Assembly: GCF_007273535.1 (NCBI RefSeq) | Contig: NZ_RIBP01000004.1 | Location: forward strand, 3,076,001-3,140,000 | From: Niallia circulans | GTDB lineage: Bacteria; Bacillota; Bacilli; Bacillales; Cytobacillaceae | Reading direction: 5' to 3' | Length of the DNA: 64,000 nucleotides | Shown here: piece by piece, positions 60,925 to 64,000 of the stretch | Numbering within the stretch: the stretch's first letter is position 1 | How the letters are laid out: the number at the start of each line of letters is the position of its first letter | Translations under genes and position numbers: made by a program | Notes under the pieces: model-generated | Databases searched by the model: none | The model's input: only the letters and a program-made list of their open reading frames with translations | What the model was told of the DNA's origin: nothing

Positions 60925-61619
60925 ATAGTAGTATCCTTAATAACATACCCAATCCCACGAATTGTCTGAATCAACTGCTTTTCAAACTGATAATCGATTT
61001 TTTTACGCAAGTATCGAATATAAACATCCACCACATTTGTATCTGCCACAAAGTCATAGCCCCATACTTGATTTAAAATCTGCTCTCTAGACAGCACAAT
61101 ATTCTTATTTTCCATTAAGTAAAGCAGCAGTTCAAATTCTCTTGGAGTGAGCTCGATAGCGATATTTGCCCTTTTCACTGAATATGACTTCACAAAAACC
61201 TGTAAATCGTCTACCTGGAGGATTTTTTCCTGCTCTTGTTTCATTTGCATTTTACTAATGCGCAGGCTCGCTCTAATACGGGCGAGGAGTTCTTCAATTT
61301 GAAAAGGTTTTGTCATATAATCATTTGCACCTAAGTCCAGTCCTGTTACCTTGTCCGGAATGGAATCTCTGGCTGTCAGCAAAATCACTGGTACGTTTAC
61401 AGATGCATTGCGTATCCTTCTTAGAATTTCCAACCCGCTTATTTCTGGCAGCATCACATCAAGCAAGACAAGGTCCCAGTTGCCTGTTAGCACTTTTTCG
61501 AGCCCCTGTTCGCCTGCATGCTCTGCATGTACTTCATAGCCTTCATACTCCAGCTCCATTGTTATAATTCTTGCTATCTTCTTTTCATCCTCTATCACAA
61601 GAATTTTATCCTTTGTCAA
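60921..61619 (-). CDS. OmpR-family response regulator of the PepSY operon
   Basis: The receiver domain has the phosphorylated aspartate in LVLLDVMLPE and the lysine in YMTKPF. The winged-helix output domain shows ELTPREFELLLYLM and DVYIRYLRKKID. The product is 232 residues. The start is TTG at 61619, with AGGGGGC eight bases upstream. It is the first gene of the four-gene operon regulator-kinase-PepSY-PepSY. Confidence 0.93.
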   Translation of the reverse strand: MTKDKILVIEDEKKIARIITMELEYEGYEVHAEHAGEQGLEKVLTGNWDLVLLDVMLPEISGLEILRRIRNASVNVPVILLTARDSIPDKVTGLDLGANDYMTKPFQIEELLARIRASLRISKMQMKQEQEKILQVDDLQVFVKSYSVKRANIAIELTPREFELLLYLMENKNIVLSREQILNQVWGYDFVADTNVVDVYIRYLRKKIDYQFEKQLIQTIRGIGYVIKDTTI

Positions 61620-61702
61620 ATTCTTAAGCCCCCTCGTTTTAGTATCTATGTTTAATCACATTTATGCTCTACTTTATATTATCTTGTATTCGTTAATAAA
61701 AA

Positions 61703-61756
61703 AAGGCTCTCCTGCCAATGTTCATTCATGTGGATGAATATTGGGCAGAAAAGCCT
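61703..61756 (-). terminator. Terminator of ppaC
   Basis: AAGGCT...CTGCCAA...TTCAT pairs with ATGAA...TTGGGCAG...AGCCTT as a long interrupted stem, with seven Ts on the minus strand. Confidence 0.82.
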
Positions 61757-61763
61757 TCATTTC

Positions 61764-62693
61764 TTATTTAGATAATACTTCTGTCAAGACTGGTACGATT
61801 TGTTTTTTACGTGAAACAACACCTTTTAACAATGCAGTGTTGTTTTCTAGTTTAACTCCAAACGCTTGTTCAACAGCGTCAACTTTATTACCAAGTGCAA
61901 GAGCAACTGAATCATTATTCAAAATATCTGTTACAACAAGCAAGAATAAATCAAGCTCTTTGTCAGCAATCACTTTGTTTAATGCTGCTTCTATTTCCGC
62001 TTGTTTAGCTAGGACATCATTTGTGTCAACAGCGTTAACTTGCGCAATCTCACACTTATATGATCCCATTGGGAATTCCTTCGCATCAAGGCTAATTAAT
62101 TGCTCCACTGTTTTATCGCTTAAATCAGCGCCAGCTTTCAGCATATCCAAGCCGTATTGCTCAAGGTTAATTCCAGCAATTTCTGCAAGCTCTTGAGCTG
62201 CTTTAACATCCTGCTCTGTGCAAGTTGGAGATTTGAACAATAAGGAATCGGAAACGATAGCAGATACCATCAAACCAGCAATTTCCTTTTTAATCTCTAC
62301 ATTGTTCTCTTTATAAAGCTTGTTAAGAATCGTTGCTGTACAGCCAACTGGCTCAGCACGGTAATATAGAGGATCGCTAGTTTCAAAATTTGCAATACGG
62401 TGGTGGTCGATAACTTCAAGGATAGAAACCTCTTTAATGTCTTCCACACTTTGCTGGAATTCATTGTGGTCAACAAGAATAACTGAATCTGTTTCTTCTG
62501 ATGCCTTTTGTATGTATCTTGGAGCTTCTGCTTTGAAAGTATCCAACGCAAATTGTGTTTCGCCATTGATGTCACCAAGACGAACAGCTTCTGCTTCAAC
62601 TCCTAAAGCCTTTTTCAATTCTGCATATGCGATAGCAGAACAAATCGTATCTGTATCTGGATTTTTATGACCAAAAACTAAAACTTTTCCCAT
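61764..62693 (-). CDS. ppaC: Manganese-dependent inorganic pyrophosphatase (family II)
   Basis: This DHH-superfamily enzyme hydrolyses pyrophosphate to phosphate. Metal-site motifs are [24 protein letters not shown] and [11 protein letters not shown]; the C-terminal DHHA2 domain contains [10 protein letters not shown]. Length 309 is standard. CAAGGAGAATTAAAGA precedes the ATG. It is monocistronic. Confidence 0.97.
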   Translation of the reverse strand: MGKVLVFGHKNPDTDTICSAIAYAELKKALGVEAEAVRLGDINGETQFALDTFKAEAPRYIQKASEETDSVILVDHNEFQQSVEDIKEVSILEVIDHHRIANFETSDPLYYRAEPVGCTATILNKLYKENNVEIKKEIAGLMVSAIVSDSLLFKSPTCTEQDVKAAQELAEIAGINLEQYGLDMLKAGADLSDKTVEQLISLDAKEFPMGSYKCEIAQVNAVDTNDVLAKQAEIEAALNKVIADKELDLFLLVVTDILNNDSVALALGNKVDAVEQAFGVKLENNTALLKGVVSRKKQIVPVLTEVLSK

Positions 62694-62878
62694 TCTTTAA
62701 TTCTCCTTGTAACTGAAATTATTGAAATAGATAAACAAAGTTGCGCCGCTTATCAATGTATTTATTGTATCATATCGCAAGCAAAAATAAAGAATCGTTA
62801 GTCAAAATCTCCCTCTTATTTTATCGGAATTGTATTTTTGTGTTGGGGCAAGCGGATGTTTCTACTAGCTAGCACATC

Positions 62879-62904
62879 AAAAAAGAGAGGACATCAGCCC
62901 TCTC
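62879..62904 (-). terminator. Terminator of glnA
   Basis: GAGAGG and CCTCTC pair around an eight-base loop, with six Ts on the minus strand. Confidence 0.8.
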
Positions 62905-62923
62905 CATCTATAAAACTATTATA

Positions 62924-64000
62924 TTAGAATTTAAATTGGTAATTTTCAATTTCCCAAGCATGAATTTGTGTACGGTAGTTATCCCACTCTGCTTTTTTTG
63001 CTGCAACATATTCATAGAATACGTGCTCGCCAAGTGTTTTAAGCCCGATTTCACCTGCTTCTAGTTCAGCAACAGCTGCTTCTAGACCGCCTGGCAAGCT
63101 TTCGATGCCAAGTTCATCGCGGCGTGCATCTGTCATGTGGAAGATATCTTCATTAACAGGTGCTGGAGCTTTTAATCCTTTTTCTACTCCATCCAAACCA
63201 GCAGAAGCGATAACTGCAAATGTTAAATATGGGTTAGACGCTGGATCTGGACAACGTAATTCTACGCGAGTAGCCATGCCTTTTTTCGCAGGGATACGAA
63301 TTAATGCAGAACGGTTAGAAGCAGACCAAGCAAGATATACTGGAGCTTCATAGCCAGGTACTAGACGCTTGTAAGAGTTTACTAGGGGGTTTGTTACCGC
63401 AACAAAGCTCTTCACATTATCAAGGATACCTGCGATGAAAGAGTATGCTTCGCTTGAAAGCTGTAATTCATCAGACTCATTGTAGAAAATGTTTTCGCCA
63501 TCTTTGAAGAATGACATGTTAACATGCATTCCAGAGCCGTTGATGCCAAATACTGGTTTCGGCATGAATGTTGCATGCAAACCGTATTGTGCTGCGATTG
63601 TTTTAACAACCCATTTGTAGGTTGTTGCAAGGTCAGCCGCACCAAGAGCATCTGCATATTTAAAGTTAATTTCATGCTGGCCTTCTGCCACTTCATGATG
63701 CAACGCTTCAATTGTGAAGCCCATTGCTCTTAACGTTTTGAAAATTTCAACGCGAACCTTTTCACCTAAGTCTTTCGGAGATGGCTCAAAGTAACCGCCT
63801 CTATCACCTAAAACTGTTGTCGGATACCCTTGTGCATCTGTTTCAAACAAGAAGAATTCCAACTCAGGTCCTACAGAAATTGTATAGCCATGTTCTGCAG
63901 CACGTGCAACTGTTTTCTTAAGAACATTACGTGTGTCGCCTTCAAATAATGTGCCATCAGGATTAGTTACAGAGCAAAGGAAACGTGCTTCTGAGTATCC
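62924..64000 (-). CDS. glnA: Glutamine synthetase type I, 5' end outside the window
   Basis: The enzyme makes glutamine from glutamate, ammonia and ATP. The last 358 codons are present; the frame stays open to the window edge (GYSEARFLCSVTNPDGTLFE ...). Conserved parts are VGPELEFFLFETD, GQHEINFKYADAL, FGINGSGMHVNMS with the active-site His, NPLVNSYKRLVPGYEAPVY and RIPAKKGMATRVELRCPDPA. A residue pattern for adenylylation is not evident, as in Bacillus GlnA. The N-terminal 85 or so residues and any GlnR site lie outside. Confidence 0.96.
   Translation of the reverse strand, partial: GYSEARFLCSVTNPDGTLFEGDTRNVLKKTVARAAEHGYTISVGPELEFFLFETDAQGYPTTVLGDRGGYFEPSPKDLGEKVRVEIFKTLRAMGFTIEALHHEVAEGQHEINFKYADALGAADLATTYKWVVKTIAAQYGLHATFMPKPVFGINGSGMHVNMSFFKDGENIFYNESDELQLSSEAYSFIAGILDNVKSFVAVTNPLVNSYKRLVPGYEAPVYLAWSASNRSALIRIPAKKGMATRVELRCPDPASNPYLTFAVIASAGLDGVEKGLKAPAPVNEDIFHMTDARRDELGIESLPGGLEAAVAELEAGEIGLKTLGEHVFYEYVAAKKAEWDNYRTQIHAWEIENYQFKF

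Overview
The window is a low-GC chromosomal segment from an endospore-forming, facultatively anaerobic member of the Bacillaceae. Spore genes (sspH, sspN, two YjcZ-family proteins, an Sda-like protein), B. subtilis-type gene sets (metI-metC under a SAM riboswitch, odhAB, pncA-pncB-nadE, plsY with yneR/yneQ/yneP) and strong AGGAGG ribosome binding sites all point there. No rRNA, tRNA, prophage, insertion sequence or CRISPR array was recognised. The layout is ordinary core chromosome with short accessory patches.

Positions 1-10,700 hold a truncated MHYT-domain gene, an oligoendopeptidase F, an SplA-like regulator, a YdjO-like zinc protein, an AlaX editing enzyme, recQ, a P-loop protein, small spore-type proteins, an MFS transporter and a ZIP metal transporter. 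Positions 10,700-20,000 hold a hairpin repeat and tiny gene, a YkpA-type ABC-F ATPase, a membrane-anchored Mrr-like nuclease, a multi-hairpin repeat of a type common in Bacillaceae, a D,D-carboxypeptidase, a membrane MutS-like ATPase and mprF.

Positions 20,400-27,000 carry anaerobic pflB-pflA behind an FNR/Rex-like operator, then the NAD salvage operon pncA-pncB-nadE. At 27,172-28,357 is what looks like a MifM/YidC2 force-sensing circuit: a 96-residue membrane leader peptide whose last leucine codons can base-pair with the Shine-Dalgarno sequence of the YidC-type insertase gene behind it. Two overlapping crcB fluoride channel genes, a row of small genes and odhA-odhB (with a cre-like site) follow.

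Positions 35,400-45,300 carry an ArlRS-like two-component system, sspH, the SAM riboswitch with metI-metC, and metabolic singletons including a nitrilase/GNAT pair that corresponds to the fused YhcX protein of B. subtilis. Positions 45,600-57,900 contain an acyl-CoA dehydrogenase, a phospholipase D-type enzyme, plsY, a soluble orphan histidine kinase, a CapA-like protein, yneR/yneQ/yneP, a decayed lipoprotein gene with three lesions, a tandem CbbX/SpoVK-type AAA ATPase, sspN, an FbpB-like small basic protein and a TlpA-type thioredoxin. The last part is a four-gene response regulator-kinase-PepSY-PepSY operon, ppaC and the 3' part of glnA.

Several listed starts differ from the longest open frame because a clear ribosome binding site picks an internal codon. 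Eight genes were found by reading between the longer frames: YjcZ x2, the small proteins at 10841, 23702, 30788, 37641, 45606 and 53717. All family names rest on recalled sequence patterns; no search was run.
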